This document shows positions 49,419 to 60,598 of a stretch of DNA of 64,000 bases, piece after piece. A program made the position numbers and the translations under genes. Position 1 is the stretch's first letter, and each line of letters opens with the position of its first letter. The stretch lies in NCBI RefSeq assembly GCF_002873135.1, contig NZ_MCVI01000001.1, positions 129,565-193,564 of the forward strand, given 5' to 3'. This DNA is from Shewanella sp. 10N.286.48.A6. GTDB taxonomy: Bacteria; Pseudomonadota; Gammaproteobacteria; Enterobacterales; Shewanellaceae. The notes beneath the pieces were generated by a model that had not been told where the DNA came from, made no database searches, and worked only from the letters and a program-made list of their open reading frames with translations.

Positions 49419-49736
49419 TTAGTTGTGGGTGGTACTTTGTGGCGAGCTGCATTGCCAGCACAGTTCAAAACTGCCTTCATTCATCTCATGACATTGAAGG
49501 CATTGCCATTGCGGACAGTCCATATTATGAGACTCTAACAGCGTTTTAGCTTGCTCGAGTTGATTTTGACAAACCCAGATATCCACAGTTTGCATTTCAG
49601 TGGGTAACTCACCAACACCACCGAGTAAAGCTTCACCGGTCAATTCTACCAATATGCCATTTGTTTCAAGCAGCCCTTTCCAAGTATGCGCTTGGAGTAA
49701 ATTACCGCCCGTTAAGAGTACTTTTCTATTGTCCAT
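49419..49736 (-). CDS. DUF2007-type protein with zinc ribbon
   Basis: 105 residues. The first 65 fit DUF2007 (putative signal-transducing, PII-like fold; LLTGGNLLQAHTWKGLLETN). The C-terminus has CLQC at 79-82 and CWQC at 93-96, a probable zinc ribbon. AGGA lies ahead of the start. The function is unknown. Confidence 0.82.
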   Translation of the reverse strand: MDNRKVLLTGGNLLQAHTWKGLLETNGILVELTGEALLGGVGELPTEMQTVDIWVCQNQLEQAKTLLESHNMDCPQWQCLQCHEMNEGSFELCWQCSSPQSTTHN

Positions 49737-49865
49737 TATTATTCCTACTGCATTGCTCTGATGGCAAATTTTTAATCATCGTACTTGTAAATGGTTCTTG
49801 CTGTCGAGCATTGATTAAACTTTATACTCATTATATGCTCTTGATAGCCTTTAAAGGAGAATCAT

Positions 49866-50264
49866 ATGAATCTGCAAATATCCGGTGTATTTCAAATTAC
49901 AAATTGGGATGAAGCCACAGATATAGAACACCCTGATGGTGCTAAGCAAACCTCAGCAAGTATTAGCCAAATGTACTCAGGCGATCTTGAAGGTGTCAGC
50001 CAGCCCAAATATATCATGTGTTATACCGCAGATGGCAAAGCAGTGTTTTGTGGTTTTGAAAACGTGGAAGTCAGCATTAATGGCAAGTCCGGCAGCTTTG
50101 TATTGCAGCACAATGGTAAGTTTGAAAGTGGTGTCGCCAGCAGTGACTTCATTATCGTGCCAAATTCTGGCCAAGGCGAGTTGATTAACATTGCTGGTAA
50201 AGGCGCATTTACTTCTGGTGAAAAAGGCCAAGCTGAGTACCAAATGGAATTAAGCCAAATATGA
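49866..50264 (+). CDS. DUF3224 family protein
   Basis: 132 residues. The pattern of beta strands, with FQITNWDEATDI at the start and GKGAFTSGEKGQAEYQMEL at the end, fits DUF3224, a small beta-barrel family of unknown role. It has no signal peptide. AAAGGAG precedes the ATG. Its stop overlaps the start of the next gene by four bases. Confidence 0.85.
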   Translation: MNLQISGVFQITNWDEATDIEHPDGAKQTSASISQMYSGDLEGVSQPKYIMCYTADGKAVFCGFENVEVSINGKSGSFVLQHNGKFESGVASSDFIIVPNSGQGELINIAGKGAFTSGEKGQAEYQMELSQI

Positions 50265-50512
50265 TGGGGTTTTCTATTAGCCGCTTACACTCTTCGGTTG
50301 GCATAATTAAAGCTACTGGGCAGTGGGATGCTGACACTATTTCAGGCACTAAATTTACTCAGTTAGAACAAATGTCCACTGATGGCTGGGTTGCATTGGA
50401 TATTCATCACCCGACTAACAGCCAGTTCATTGCATCCATTAAAGCTGAAGTTTATAGGCACTTGTTATCCCAGCAAGTTATCCCTGCAAGCAGCTTAAAC
50501 ATCAGTAATTAA
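50261..50512 (+). CDS. Small protein of unknown function, coupled to the DUF3224 gene
   Basis: 83 residues, family not recognised. The ATG at 50261 overlaps the TGA of the DUF3224 gene (ATGA), the classic sign of translational coupling, and a terminator follows closely. The N-terminal strand pattern (VGIIKATGQWDADTI) is globular. There is no signal peptide or membrane helix. A paired function with the DUF3224 protein is inferred from the overlap. Confidence 0.7.
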   Translation: MMGFSISRLHSSVGIIKATGQWDADTISGTKFTQLEQMSTDGWVALDIHHPTNSQFIASIKAEVYRHLLSQQVIPASSLNISN

Positions 50513-50536
50513 ATTTAAGAAATACATTCCAATAAT

Positions 50537-50563
50537 AAAGCCACTCGATTGAGTGGCTTTTTT
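50537..50563. terminator. Bidirectional terminator between the DUF3224 pair and secF
   Basis: AAAGCCACTC (50537-50546) pairs perfectly with GAGTGGCTTT (50551-50560) around GATT, with a T-run following. The complementary A-run (AATAATAAAG) serves the minus-strand sec operon. Confidence 0.85.
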
Positions 50564-50579
50564 GTGTTGCGGCTTAAGA

Positions 50580-51527
50580 TTAAGGCATCATTGAAGGTTG
50601 ATCAGCACCTTCTTTCTCAATCTCAACTGGCATCATATGCTCGCGACAAATACCCAATTTAATGGCTAAGTAACTTGCCACGTAAATAGATGAGTAAGTA
50701 CCAACAAAAATACCACACAGTAGCGCCGTTGCGAAACCATGGATCATGCTACCGCCCTTAAGGAATAGCGCAATCACCACCACTAAGGTAGTACCTGTAG
50801 TAATAATAGTACGGCTCATTGTCTGCGTGATAGACGTATTAACCACTTCATCAGGACCGCCTTTACGCATCTTCAAGAAGTTCTCGCGGATACGGTCATA
50901 GACTACGATGGTATCGTTCAACGAGTAACCCACTACCGTAAGCAAACCTGCTAATACCGTTAAATCAAACTCTAATTGTAAAATAGAGAAAATGCCTAAG
51001 GTGACGATGACATCGTGAGCAAGTGCGGCAACAGAGCCCATTGCTAAACGCCATTCGAAGCGGAATGATACGTAAATGAGAATACAAATTAACGCCACAA
51101 TCACGGCTAAGCCGCCTTGCTCTGCTAACTCTTTCCCCACTTGAGGGCCAACAAATTCAACACGCTTTTGAATAACGTTGGCATCAATAACTTGAGCACC
51201 GTGCACAATCGCAGCGACTTGATCATCACTTTTTAGATCATCACGAACAGGTAAACGTACTAAGATATCTCGGCTTGAACCGAAATTTTGCACTACTGCT
51301 CCGTCAGCGCCATCAGTACTGTATTCAGCACGTAGCTCTAATAAGTCTACTGGTTTTGAAAACTCTAACTCAACAACCGTACCACCAGTAAAATCAAGAC
51401 CCCAGTTGATGCCTTTTGTGCCTAATGACACAAAAGAAGCCACCACCAAAATCATTGATAAAACACTGATTGGCATTGCATGTTTTAGAAAGTTGATCGT
51501 TTTCTTTACTGAAAATATTTGTAACAT
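50580..51527 (-). CDS. secF: Protein translocase subunit SecF
   Basis: 315 residues from ATG 51527, chosen because AAGGAG lies seven bases ahead and the family begins near LQIFSVKKTINFLKHAM. Six membrane helices are seen, with GLDFTGGTVVELEF after the first and the conserved VGYSLNDTIVVYDRIRENF. It acts with SecD to use proton motive force in protein export. It starts 10 bases after secD. Confidence 0.96.
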   Translation of the reverse strand: MLQIFSVKKTINFLKHAMPISVLSMILVVASFVSLGTKGINWGLDFTGGTVVELEFSKPVDLLELRAEYSTDGADGAVVQNFGSSRDILVRLPVRDDLKSDDQVAAIVHGAQVIDANVIQKRVEFVGPQVGKELAEQGGLAVIVALICILIYVSFRFEWRLAMGSVAALAHDVIVTLGIFSILQLEFDLTVLAGLLTVVGYSLNDTIVVYDRIRENFLKMRKGGPDEVVNTSITQTMSRTIITTGTTLVVVIALFLKGGSMIHGFATALLCGIFVGTYSSIYVASYLAIKLGICREHMMPVEIEKEGADQPSMMP

Positions 51528-51537
51528 GGTCAACTCC

Positions 51538-53391
51538 TTAAATTGATAGTTTCTTAACGCGTTTACCACCCCACATGAGATTCACGATAACGCGCGTTCC
51601 CACGATAGAAGTAAACATTGACGTTGCAATACCAATCATCAGAGTAATTGCGAAACCTTTAACCGCGCCCGTACCCACAGCAAATAAAATTAATGCCGTC
51701 ATAAAGGTGGTAATGTTTGCATCAGCAATGGTTGAAAATGCATTGGCGTAACCTTCATGAATCGCTTGTTGAACACTGCGTCCAGCAAGTAACTCTTCAC
51801 GGATACGTTCGTAAATCAGCACGTTACCATCTACTGCCATACCAACGGTCAATACCATACCGGCAATACCAGGCAGGGTTAATACGGCACCTGGGATCAT
51901 TGACATCACGCCAACAACCATCACTAAGTTAGCGGTAAGTGCTAAGTTTGCGATAACACCAAATGCACGGTAATAGATAAGCATAAAGACTAAAACAACT
52001 GCCAAGCCCCAAATCATTGCTTGGATACCATTTTCAACATTTTGTGCACCAAGACTTGGACCAATAGTACGTTCTTCTACAATCGTCACTGGCGCAATAA
52101 GCGCACCTGCACGAAGTAATAACGCTAAGCTTTGTGCTTCAGAATGATCAAGACCGTTAATAACGAAATTTCGGCCTAGACGAGCTTGAATGGTAGCAAC
52201 TGAAATAACTTCTTCAATTTTAGTCATTTTCACTGAGCCATCAGGGTTGCGAATACCGCTATCCTTATACTCAATAAATAAAGTCGCCATTGGGTTACCA
52301 ATGTTGTCTTTAGTGACGTTAGAGAAGATGTTGCCACCTTTAGCATCTAAGTTAATCGATACTTGTGGGCGACTATATTCATCAAAAGAAGGTTGGGCAC
52401 CGGTAATATGATCACCAGTTAACATCACTTCTTTTTTCAGCACCGCAATGCCACCTGAACGACGAGGAAATACCTCTGAGGTCGCAGGTACGCGGCCATT
52501 TGCTGCTGCGCTTTGATCAGTGTTTTGATCAACCATGCGAAATTCAATTGATGCTGTAGCACCTAAAATTTCTTTTGCACGCGCAGTGTCTTGTACACCT
52601 GGCAGTTCAACAATAATACGTTCAGCGCCTTGACGCTGTACTACCGGCTCAGCAACACCCAGTTCGTTAACACGATTACGAATAGTCGTCATGTTTTGCT
52701 GTAGTGCTTCTTCCTTAATTTGACTAAGGTAGCTATCACTCATGGTGGCATACAGGGCAAAGTTTTCACCGCTGCTACCATCATTAAATACCATTTCATT
52801 ATTATTGCGAGACTTTAAGAAGCGTTCTGCTTTGGCTAAGTTTTCAGCATCACGGAATTTAATCTCAAGGCCTTTTGCAGTTTTACGAACACCTGCGTAA
52901 CGAATTTTCTCTTCACGCAATTGGCTTCTAAAATCAGCAATTTTGGCTTCTTCCATCTTACGAATAGCTTCGCCCATATCCACTTCCATTAAGAAGTGAA
53001 CACCGCCGCGTAAATCCAAACCAAACTTCATTGGTGATCCACCAAGAGCTTCAAGCCACTCAGGTGTCGCCGGCGCTAGGTTTAATGCAACGGTATATTT
53101 ATCACCTAATGAATCAGCAATGGCTTCTTTAGCAAGCAATTGCTGCTCAGAATTTTGAACACGGACAAGTAATTGCCCATCTTCGAGCTCAGAGCGCTTT
53201 ACCGCAATGCCTTTACTTTCAAGTAATCCGTTTACTGTCGATAGAGTTGAAGTTGTCACTTCTGCACCACGAGTCGCTACGACTTGTACTGCATGATCCT
53301 CACCAAATAGGTTTGGAGTTGCGTAAAAAGCACCAATGGCGATGACTAGCATCACCATGATGTTCTTCCACATTGGGTATTTATTTAACAC
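51538..53391 (-). CDS. secD: Protein translocase subunit SecD
   Basis: 617 residues, standard. One N-terminal helix is followed by a large periplasmic domain ([19 protein letters not shown] near residue 120) and five C-terminal helices with [18 protein letters not shown]. It is the partner of SecF in late steps of Sec export at the inner membrane. Confidence 0.97.
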   Translation of the reverse strand: MLNKYPMWKNIMVMLVIAIGAFYATPNLFGEDHAVQVVATRGAEVTTSTLSTVNGLLESKGIAVKRSELEDGQLLVRVQNSEQQLLAKEAIADSLGDKYTVALNLAPATPEWLEALGGSPMKFGLDLRGGVHFLMEVDMGEAIRKMEEAKIADFRSQLREEKIRYAGVRKTAKGLEIKFRDAENLAKAERFLKSRNNNEMVFNDGSSGENFALYATMSDSYLSQIKEEALQQNMTTIRNRVNELGVAEPVVQRQGAERIIVELPGVQDTARAKEILGATASIEFRMVDQNTDQSAAANGRVPATSEVFPRRSGGIAVLKKEVMLTGDHITGAQPSFDEYSRPQVSINLDAKGGNIFSNVTKDNIGNPMATLFIEYKDSGIRNPDGSVKMTKIEEVISVATIQARLGRNFVINGLDHSEAQSLALLLRAGALIAPVTIVEERTIGPSLGAQNVENGIQAMIWGLAVVLVFMLIYYRAFGVIANLALTANLVMVVGVMSMIPGAVLTLPGIAGMVLTVGMAVDGNVLIYERIREELLAGRSVQQAIHEGYANAFSTIADANITTFMTALILFAVGTGAVKGFAITLMIGIATSMFTSIVGTRVIVNLMWGGKRVKKLSI

Positions 53392-53408
53392 ACCTGAGCC
53401 CTCTTGGC

Positions 53409-53741
53409 TTACAACGACTGGATAGAGCCTTTTGGCAATACCGCTGCAATATAGTCCTTTTTAATGGTGATCTGACTGGTTTCATTAATGCTTAATAAAA
53501 CATAATCACTATCATCGCTGATTTTAGCAATCTTGCCTAAAATGCCACCGCTTGTAAGCACTTCATCACCTTTACTTAATGCAGACATTAAGTTTTTGTG
53601 CTCTTTTACACGCTTAGACTGCGGACGGAAGATCATGAAGTAGAAGATCAAGCCAAAAATAACTAGCATGAAAATCAGTTCCATGGTGCCGCCACCTTGA
53701 GGAGCGCCTGCTGCGTTTGCGTATGCATTTGAAATTAACAT
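53409..53741 (-). CDS. yajC: Sec translocon accessory protein YajC
   Basis: 110 residues. A single membrane helix (about 20-38, [20 protein letters not shown]) and the sequence [20 protein letters not shown] match YajC. It associates with SecDF. It lies between tgt and secD, as in E. coli. Confidence 0.96.
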   Translation of the reverse strand: MLISNAYANAAGAPQGGGTMELIFMLVIFGLIFYFMIFRPQSKRVKEHKNLMSALSKGDEVLTSGGILGKIAKISDDSDYVLLSINETSQITIKKDYIAAVLPKGSIQSL

Positions 53742-53778
53742 ATTACTCTCTTCTTATTTTCTAAAAAAAATCAGTCAA

Positions 53779-54900
<1,122 letters not shown>

Positions 54901-54993
54901 TCACCTTGCCAGATAAACAGTCTGACTCGCTGTTGTTTCATTAAGACATGAGGGCAAATGTTGCAACTTCAAGTGAGGCTACAAAATAAACCC

Positions 54994-55026
54994 AAAAAAA
55001 TACCCACCTCTGTGGGCGGGTATTTT
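54994..55026. terminator. Stem-loop between queA and tgt
   Basis: AAAATACCC (54997-55005) pairs with GGGTATTTT (55018-55026), with an inner CCCAC/GTGGG option. On the minus strand a T-run follows, so it can end transcription after queA in part. Confidence 0.7.
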
Positions 55027-55042
55027 AGATCAAAATCAATCG

Positions 55043-56083
55043 TTACGGGGCTTTTTTCGTTAAAAACATGGCATCGCCATAGCTAAAAAAGCGGTATTTG
55101 TGCTCAATCGCATGCTGATAAGCCTTCATCACATTTTCATAACCCGAAAATGCGCTGATTAACATAATCAAGGTTGACTCTGGTAAATGAAAATTAGTCA
55201 CCATGGCATCAATAACTTTGAACTGATATCCTGGATAAATAAAAATATCGGTATCGCCTTTAAATTCCGTCAACGGGTCATCACCACAGGCTTTCGCAGC
55301 GCTTTCTAATGAACGCACTGATGTAGTGCCTACAGCAACAACGCGTTTGCCCGTCGCTTTAGTTTGAGCAATTAAGTCGACAACCTCTTGGCTAACTTCA
55401 GCCCACTCAGAATGCATCACATGTTCATCGATGGTATCCACTCGCACTGGCTGAAAAGTACCCGCGCCTACATGCAAGGTTACAAAAGCGATATTAACGC
55501 CTTTGTTTTTTAGCGCCTCAAGCATGGCATCATCAAAGTGCAAACCTGCTGTAGGTGCTGCCACAGCGCCGGGGGTTTGGTTATAAACCGTTTGATAGCG
55601 CTCTTTATCAGCATCCTCATCGGGACGATCGATATACGGCGGCAAAGGCATATGACCAACTTCTTCAAGTACTTCTAAAATGGTTTTATCATCTTCAAGG
55701 GCTAACTCAAATAAAGCGTCATGACGGGCTAGCATTTTCATTTTGTAGCCACCGTCAACAATAATCATAGAGTCAACTTTAGGAGACTTAGAGCAACGAA
55801 CATGGGCAAGAATACGCTTATCATCAAGCATTCTCTCCACCAACATTTCCAATTTACCACCGCTTGCTTTTTGACCAAACAAACGTGCTGGAATAACACG
55901 GGTATTATTAAATACCATCAAGTCACCGCTATTCACTTTCGACAGGACATCGGTAAATTGCTTATCGGCCAACTCACCTGAATTGCCATCTAAGGTCAAT
56001 AAACGCGAAGCATTTCGCTCAGCCATTGGATATCGAGCAATAAGCTCATCTGGTAATTCAAAAGAAAAGTCTGCTACGCGCAT
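55043..56083 (-). CDS. queA: S-adenosylmethionine:tRNA ribosyltransferase-isomerase
   Basis: 346 residues. [19 protein letters not shown] at the start, [19 protein letters not shown] and [13 protein letters not shown] are diagnostic. It converts preQ1-tRNA to epoxyqueuosine-tRNA. It is the first gene of the queA-tgt-yajC-secD-secF set. Confidence 0.97.
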   Translation of the reverse strand: MRVADFSFELPDELIARYPMAERNASRLLTLDGNSGELADKQFTDVLSKVNSGDLMVFNNTRVIPARLFGQKASGGKLEMLVERMLDDKRILAHVRCSKSPKVDSMIIVDGGYKMKMLARHDALFELALEDDKTILEVLEEVGHMPLPPYIDRPDEDADKERYQTVYNQTPGAVAAPTAGLHFDDAMLEALKNKGVNIAFVTLHVGAGTFQPVRVDTIDEHVMHSEWAEVSQEVVDLIAQTKATGKRVVAVGTTSVRSLESAAKACGDDPLTEFKGDTDIFIYPGYQFKVIDAMVTNFHLPESTLIMLISAFSGYENVMKAYQHAIEHKYRFFSYGDAMFLTKKAP

Positions 56084-56266
56084 TTTCGATACTCTTTTAT
56101 AGACAATAAAAACCGCGCTAGTCTAGGACTAGTAACTGCTAATATCAAGCAAAGGGTATGAAATAGTGATCGATTAATGCACGCCAGCGGCTAATGGCTA
56201 ACGCCAACATTAAAATCAGTTGGGGATCTGGCTTAAGCGCGGCGTTTAAAAAACCACGAAATAGGG

Positions 56267-56464
56267 TTATTTTGAATTCGCTGATTGTACATTTGCTAAA
56301 TTATCATCAACTTCAGATACTGATGAAAACAAATTTTTATCGGCAGAATTACATAAACTGTCAGGTTTAAAAGAATGGCTTTCAATCTTGAGGTCTATGT
56401 CAACTTTTTTACGTTTTTTAGCAGACTGCTGCCTTAATACTGATTTTATCCAGTTTTTCATCAT
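56267..56464 (-). CDS. Possible small basic-to-acidic protein, 65 aa
   Basis: It is not recognised. A basic N-terminus (MMKNWIKSVLRQQSAKKRKK) precedes an acidic, Ser/Asn-rich tail with low sequence complexity. AGGGA lies about nine bases ahead of the ATG pair. It might be real, or the region may hold another short frame. Confidence 0.35.
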   Translation of the reverse strand: MMKNWIKSVLRQQSAKKRKKVDIDLKIESHSFKPDSLCNSADKNLFSSVSEVDDNLANVQSANSK

Positions 56465-56648
56465 CCATGATCCCTACAGCCCAAATTTCAACAGGCATAA
56501 AATATCTTCCATAAGTACAAATTGTAAATAATAGCCATGACTTTTAAAGAGAAATCTATATGATGAATCTTACAGTCAGTTGTTACTATATTTCCAATTT
56601 TGTTGTTTAGTATCATACTGTAAATTTTCAAAAATAAAAGTACAAAAT

Positions 56649-57245
56649 ATGAACTTTCTAGCGCACCTACATTTAGCTGATATTAGCGACAGCCACTTAG
56701 CAGCCAATCTTGCTGGAGACTTTGCCAAGGGCGATATAAAACACTTCCCAAAGCATTTGCAACAAGGTTTATGGCTACATCGACAAATCGATCAAATTAC
56801 TGACAGCCATGAATTAATCACCGATTTAATCAAATTATTTCCAAAAAGTTCACGCCGTGTGGCGCCAATTTTAATTGATTTAGTGTTTGATCATTACCTT
56901 GCGTTCTACTGGGATGAGTATCATCAGCAATCGTTATCTGAGTTTACTCAAAAGGCATACCATAGCCTGCAACATACCGCCGAACTGCCGGAAAAGCTGC
57001 AATTGATCATCCCAAAAGTCATCGAACAAGATTGGTTAATGAGCTACCAAACAAGAGCTGGGCTAAACAAAGCAATTGAAGGTGTGAGTCAACGTATTTC
57101 AAAACCTGAGCTTTTTAAGACGGCCATCAGCGACGTTGACAAGTTATATGTTGAAATTGAGATTGCTTTTCGTACTTTCTATCCACAGTTAATGGCCTAT
57201 AGCCGTATCTATAGCCGTAAGACACCTGAACAATACCTGCCATAA
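56649..57245 (+). CDS. acpH: Acyl carrier protein phosphodiesterase (AcpH-like)
   Basis: 198 residues from ATG 56649, chosen because MNFLAHLHLADISDSHLAAN is the family start. The HD-related motif (LWLHRQIDQITDSH) and DLVFDHYLAFYW follow. AcpH removes phosphopantetheine from ACP. The longer frame upstream lacks family likeness. Confidence 0.9.
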   Translation: MNFLAHLHLADISDSHLAANLAGDFAKGDIKHFPKHLQQGLWLHRQIDQITDSHELITDLIKLFPKSSRRVAPILIDLVFDHYLAFYWDEYHQQSLSEFTQKAYHSLQHTAELPEKLQLIIPKVIEQDWLMSYQTRAGLNKAIEGVSQRISKPELFKTAISDVDKLYVEIEIAFRTFYPQLMAYSRIYSRKTPEQYLP

Positions 57246-57261
57246 CTGATTTGCCGCAATC

Positions 57262-57290
57262 AAATAGCCGATTAATTGAGGCTATTTTAC
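57262..57290 (+). terminator. Terminator after acpH
   Basis: AAATAGCC (57262-57269) pairs with GGCTATTT (57280-57287) around ten bases, with TTAC following. It is moderate in strength. Confidence 0.55.
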
Positions 57291-57369
57291 TTTAGCGGTT
57301 GATATCCATTACTGCAGCGCCGTTTATTTGCTAAAATAGTCACCTATTTTTGTAAACCGATGCGACTAA

Positions 57370-58026
57370 ATGCAAATTTTTGACTACCAACCACCTAGTA
57401 TTCCATGGCTTGATATCCGTTATAAAGACCGAGATATCATTGTTATTAATAAACCTGCCGGCTTATTAGCAAATCCTGGCAAAGCTGCCAATACCCATGA
57501 TTGTGCTATTACTCGTTTACAAAAACTCTACCCTGAAGCCATTTTGGTACATCGCTTAGACTGCGACACCTCTGGCATCATGGTATTTGCCCGCAATAAA
57601 AAAGCCGAGTCTCATCTTAAAACTCAGTTTCAAGATAGAAAAACCAAGAAAGTTTATATCGCTGAAGTAGATGGTGTTATGGGCGCTGACAGTGGCACGA
57701 TTGATTTATCGTTAGCTGGCGACAAAGAAAACCCACCATTTCAAGTGGTATCAGATCAAGGTAAATCAGCGATTACTCACTATGAAGTCATCGAGCGTTT
57801 TGCAAATCATACCTTGGTTAAGTTGATGCCAGAAACAGGCCGTACTCATCAGTTACGTGTTCATATGCTAGCACTTAACCATGTGATACTTGGTGATAAC
57901 TTTTACGGTGATGACATTACAGCTAAAGCCAAAAAGCGCCTTAGCTTGCATGCGCAAATGCTGACAATTATTCACCCGTACACTCAAAAGCAACGCACTT
58001 TTTTTAGCAAACACCCTTTTTGCTAA
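57370..58026 (+). CDS. rluA: RluA-type pseudouridine synthase
   Basis: 218 residues, close to E. coli RluA (219) in length and in the start PPSIPWLDIRYKDRDIIVIN. The catalytic Asp lies in HRLDCDTSGIMVF (about 57-70), and GRTHQLRVHMLALNHVILGD is present. RluA modifies U746 of 23S rRNA and U32 of some tRNAs. There is no S4 domain, as expected for RluA. Another member of the family is the main alternative. Confidence 0.85.
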   Translation: MQIFDYQPPSIPWLDIRYKDRDIIVINKPAGLLANPGKAANTHDCAITRLQKLYPEAILVHRLDCDTSGIMVFARNKKAESHLKTQFQDRKTKKVYIAEVDGVMGADSGTIDLSLAGDKENPPFQVVSDQGKSAITHYEVIERFANHTLVKLMPETGRTHQLRVHMLALNHVILGDNFYGDDITAKAKKRLSLHAQMLTIIHPYTQKQRTFFSKHPFC

Positions 58027-58064
58027 AAACAATTTAACTGGCGCTAAAATAAGTATGCAGATAC

Positions 58065-58092
58065 AAAAAAACCGACAAGTTGTCGGTTTTTT
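58065..58092. terminator. Bidirectional terminator between rluA and sstT
   Basis: AAAAAACCGAC and GTCGGTTTTTT frame the loop AAGTT (core stem 58071-58076 with 58082-58087), with A- and T-runs on both sides of the stem. Confidence 0.88.
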
Positions 58093-58133
58093 ATTATCTC
58101 ACATTAGAGGTTGAAGCTTTTTAAGCTTAACCC

Positions 58134-59357
58134 TTAACCGTTTGCTTTATTCTCAGCCGCTTCACAAGCTGCAGCGGTGAATACCACATCCGTTGAGCTA
58201 TTTAGCGCAGTTTCCGCAGAATCTTGAATAACGCCAATAATAAAGCCTACAGCAACAACTTGCATCGCCACATCATTAGAGATCCCAAACAAGCTACACG
58301 CAAGCGGAATAAGCAGTAATGAGCCACCAGCAACGCCTGAAGCGCCACATGCCGATACTGCAGCAACCACACTTAATAACACTGCTGTTAAGAAGTCAAC
58401 TTGAATACCTAAGGTATGAGCAGCTGCAAGAGTCAGTACGGTAATAGTAATTGCCGCGCCGCCCATATTAATGGTTGCGCCTAATGGGATTGACACTGAG
58501 TAAGTATCTTTATGCAGCTTTAACTCTTCACATAAAGCCATATTCACTGGAATGTTGGCAGCACTTGAACGGGTGAAAAACGCCGTTACGCCACTTTCAC
58601 GTAAACACTTAAACACTAATGGATAAGGGTTACGTTTGATTTTTACGTAAACCATAATCGGGTTAACCACTAAAGCAATAAAGGCCATAGCGCCTACCAA
58701 TACTACAAGTAATTGCGCATAGCCTGCTAATGCATCAAAGCCTGTTGCCGCAATGGTGCCCGACACTAAGCCAAAGATACCAATAGGCGCAAAGCGGATC
58801 ACAAAGCGTACGATTGTGGTTACGCCATCGCTTAAGTCTGAAATAACTTTTTTTGTCGACTCATTGGCGTGGTGTAAAGCAATACCTAAACCAATACTCC
58901 AGGCTAAAATACCAATATAGTTACCGGTAAGCAGTGCATTCACTGGATTATCAACAATTTTAAATAACAAGGTATTTAACACTTCTGCGATACCTTGAGG
59001 AGGATTAGTCCCCTCAACGCCGCCAACAAGTACTAATGTTGTCGGAAAGGCAAAACTAAACAGTACTGCAGTTAACGCGGCAGCAAATGTGCCCGCTAAA
59101 TACAAACCAATAATAGGACGCATATTGGTATGGGCATTTTTCTTTTGATTTGCAATTGATGATGCCACCAGTACAAACACTAAGATCGGTGCGACTGCTT
59201 TTAATGCTCCAACAAATAAATCACCAAGGAAGGAAACCTGCCCTGCTGCTGAAGTTGAAAATGTGGCGAGAAGAACACCCAGTACAATACCGGCGAGAAT
59301 TTGTAACACTAAACTGCCATTAGCTAATCGCGCTAACAGTGATGGATTTTGATTCAT
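58134..59357 (-). CDS. sstT: Sodium:serine/threonine symporter
   Basis: 407 residues, in the DAACS (SLC1-like) family. [40 protein letters not shown] and [12 protein letters not shown] match SstT closely. It takes up serine and threonine with Na+ at the inner membrane. It is a single gene with terminators on its downstream side. Confidence 0.95.
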   Translation of the reverse strand: MNQNPSLLARLANGSLVLQILAGIVLGVLLATFSTSAAGQVSFLGDLFVGALKAVAPILVFVLVASSIANQKKNAHTNMRPIIGLYLAGTFAAALTAVLFSFAFPTTLVLVGGVEGTNPPQGIAEVLNTLLFKIVDNPVNALLTGNYIGILAWSIGLGIALHHANESTKKVISDLSDGVTTIVRFVIRFAPIGIFGLVSGTIAATGFDALAGYAQLLVVLVGAMAFIALVVNPIMVYVKIKRNPYPLVFKCLRESGVTAFFTRSSAANIPVNMALCEELKLHKDTYSVSIPLGATINMGGAAITITVLTLAAAHTLGIQVDFLTAVLLSVVAAVSACGASGVAGGSLLLIPLACSLFGISNDVAMQVVAVGFIIGVIQDSAETALNSSTDVVFTAAACEAAENKANG

Positions 59358-59606
59358 TGCTTGACCTATATTTTTATATTTATGGCTTTTATTAAGCTCT
59401 AATATTTGTGACTTTTTAAAAATCGAATAACGGGATTTTAATAAGCTCTGATAGGTATATATCGGATGGGATGGCTAAAGTCTAGTTTCGCTGCAAAATG
59501 ATGCACTAATATTACCGTACATTCCCAAACAAACCACATTTAGCCAACATGTGATGAAATTTAGCGCGTTTCATTATTGGCAAATTATTGTATTAGATGA
59601 AAATTG

Positions 59607-60485
59607 TTATTTTGCCCCTCGGAGAATAGCATCAATTAATTCATGGGCATCAAATTTTGTTAACGCTTCATCGGCGCCAACTTGTTTAGCCTGGCTGACA
59701 CTAATTTCACTGGATAAAGAGGTATGTAAAATAATATAGGCATTGGCAAGTTGCGGGTTATTTTTGACTTCAAATGCAAGCTCATAACCATCAAGTCCTG
59801 GCATTTCAATATCACTAACTAACAAATCTATAGGTTTTTGGTTATCTGCAGCCCGCTGCATGATCTGTAGTGCATCATGGCCATCTGCGGTGACAGAATA
59901 AGGGATATTGATAGAATCGAGTGCATCTGAAAGTTGCTTTCGAGCGACTTTAGAATCATCCACTAATAAGATATTCAGTGGCTTTAATTTCTCTCGTTGA
60001 ATATCTGTCAAAATAGCTCGATTAGCGGCGGGATCATAGGGGAATAATTTTGCCATTAATAACTCGACATCCAACAATTGCACTAATTTGCCATCAAGGC
60101 GAGCAACCCCAGTAAGAAAAACCTGATGGCCTAAGTTCGCTGCCGGCGCCTCAATATCTCGCCAGTTACACTCAATTATTTTGTCAATTCCTCTAACCAA
60201 AAAGCCTATCACCATTCGCTGGCAATCAGTGATGATAATATTGCATTTATCATAGTCGCTTGGATCTATCGGCTTAAAACCAATCGATGCAGCCATATCA
60301 ATCACCGCAATGGTTTTACTGCGTATGGTTGCTGCACCTAATATTGACGGATGGGATTTCGGAATAACCGACAAACGCGTGTACGGGACAATTTCGCGAA
60401 CTTTTAAGGTGCCCAAAGCAAACTGCTGAGTATGGGAAAGGTGAAACAGTAACAATCCTTGTGACTGGCTTGCTTTACTTTTCAT
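59607..60485 (-). CDS. cheV: CheV-type chemotaxis coupling protein
   Basis: 292 residues. A CheW-like domain at about 8-150 (FALGTLKVREIVPYTRL) is joined to a receiver domain at 170-290 with acid pocket D176-D177, phosphoacceptor D225 in SDIEMPGLDGYE, and the conserved Lys in LTKF. It couples receptors to CheA and adapts by phosphorylation. It stands alone, not in a chemotaxis cluster. Confidence 0.93.
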   Translation of the reverse strand: MKSKASQSQGLLLFHLSHTQQFALGTLKVREIVPYTRLSVIPKSHPSILGAATIRSKTIAVIDMAASIGFKPIDPSDYDKCNIIITDCQRMVIGFLVRGIDKIIECNWRDIEAPAANLGHQVFLTGVARLDGKLVQLLDVELLMAKLFPYDPAANRAILTDIQREKLKPLNILLVDDSKVARKQLSDALDSINIPYSVTADGHDALQIMQRAADNQKPIDLLVSDIEMPGLDGYELAFEVKNNPQLANAYIILHTSLSSEISVSQAKQVGADEALTKFDAHELIDAILRGAK

Positions 60486-60598
60486 AATATTGCCGATTAA
60501 AACTGATTATTTAAAGTTAACCACAGCCTTTTCGTCATATCAAATTCAAATCTGAATTTCGGGGGTTAAGTCGCTAATTTGCTTTATCAATTAGAAAA

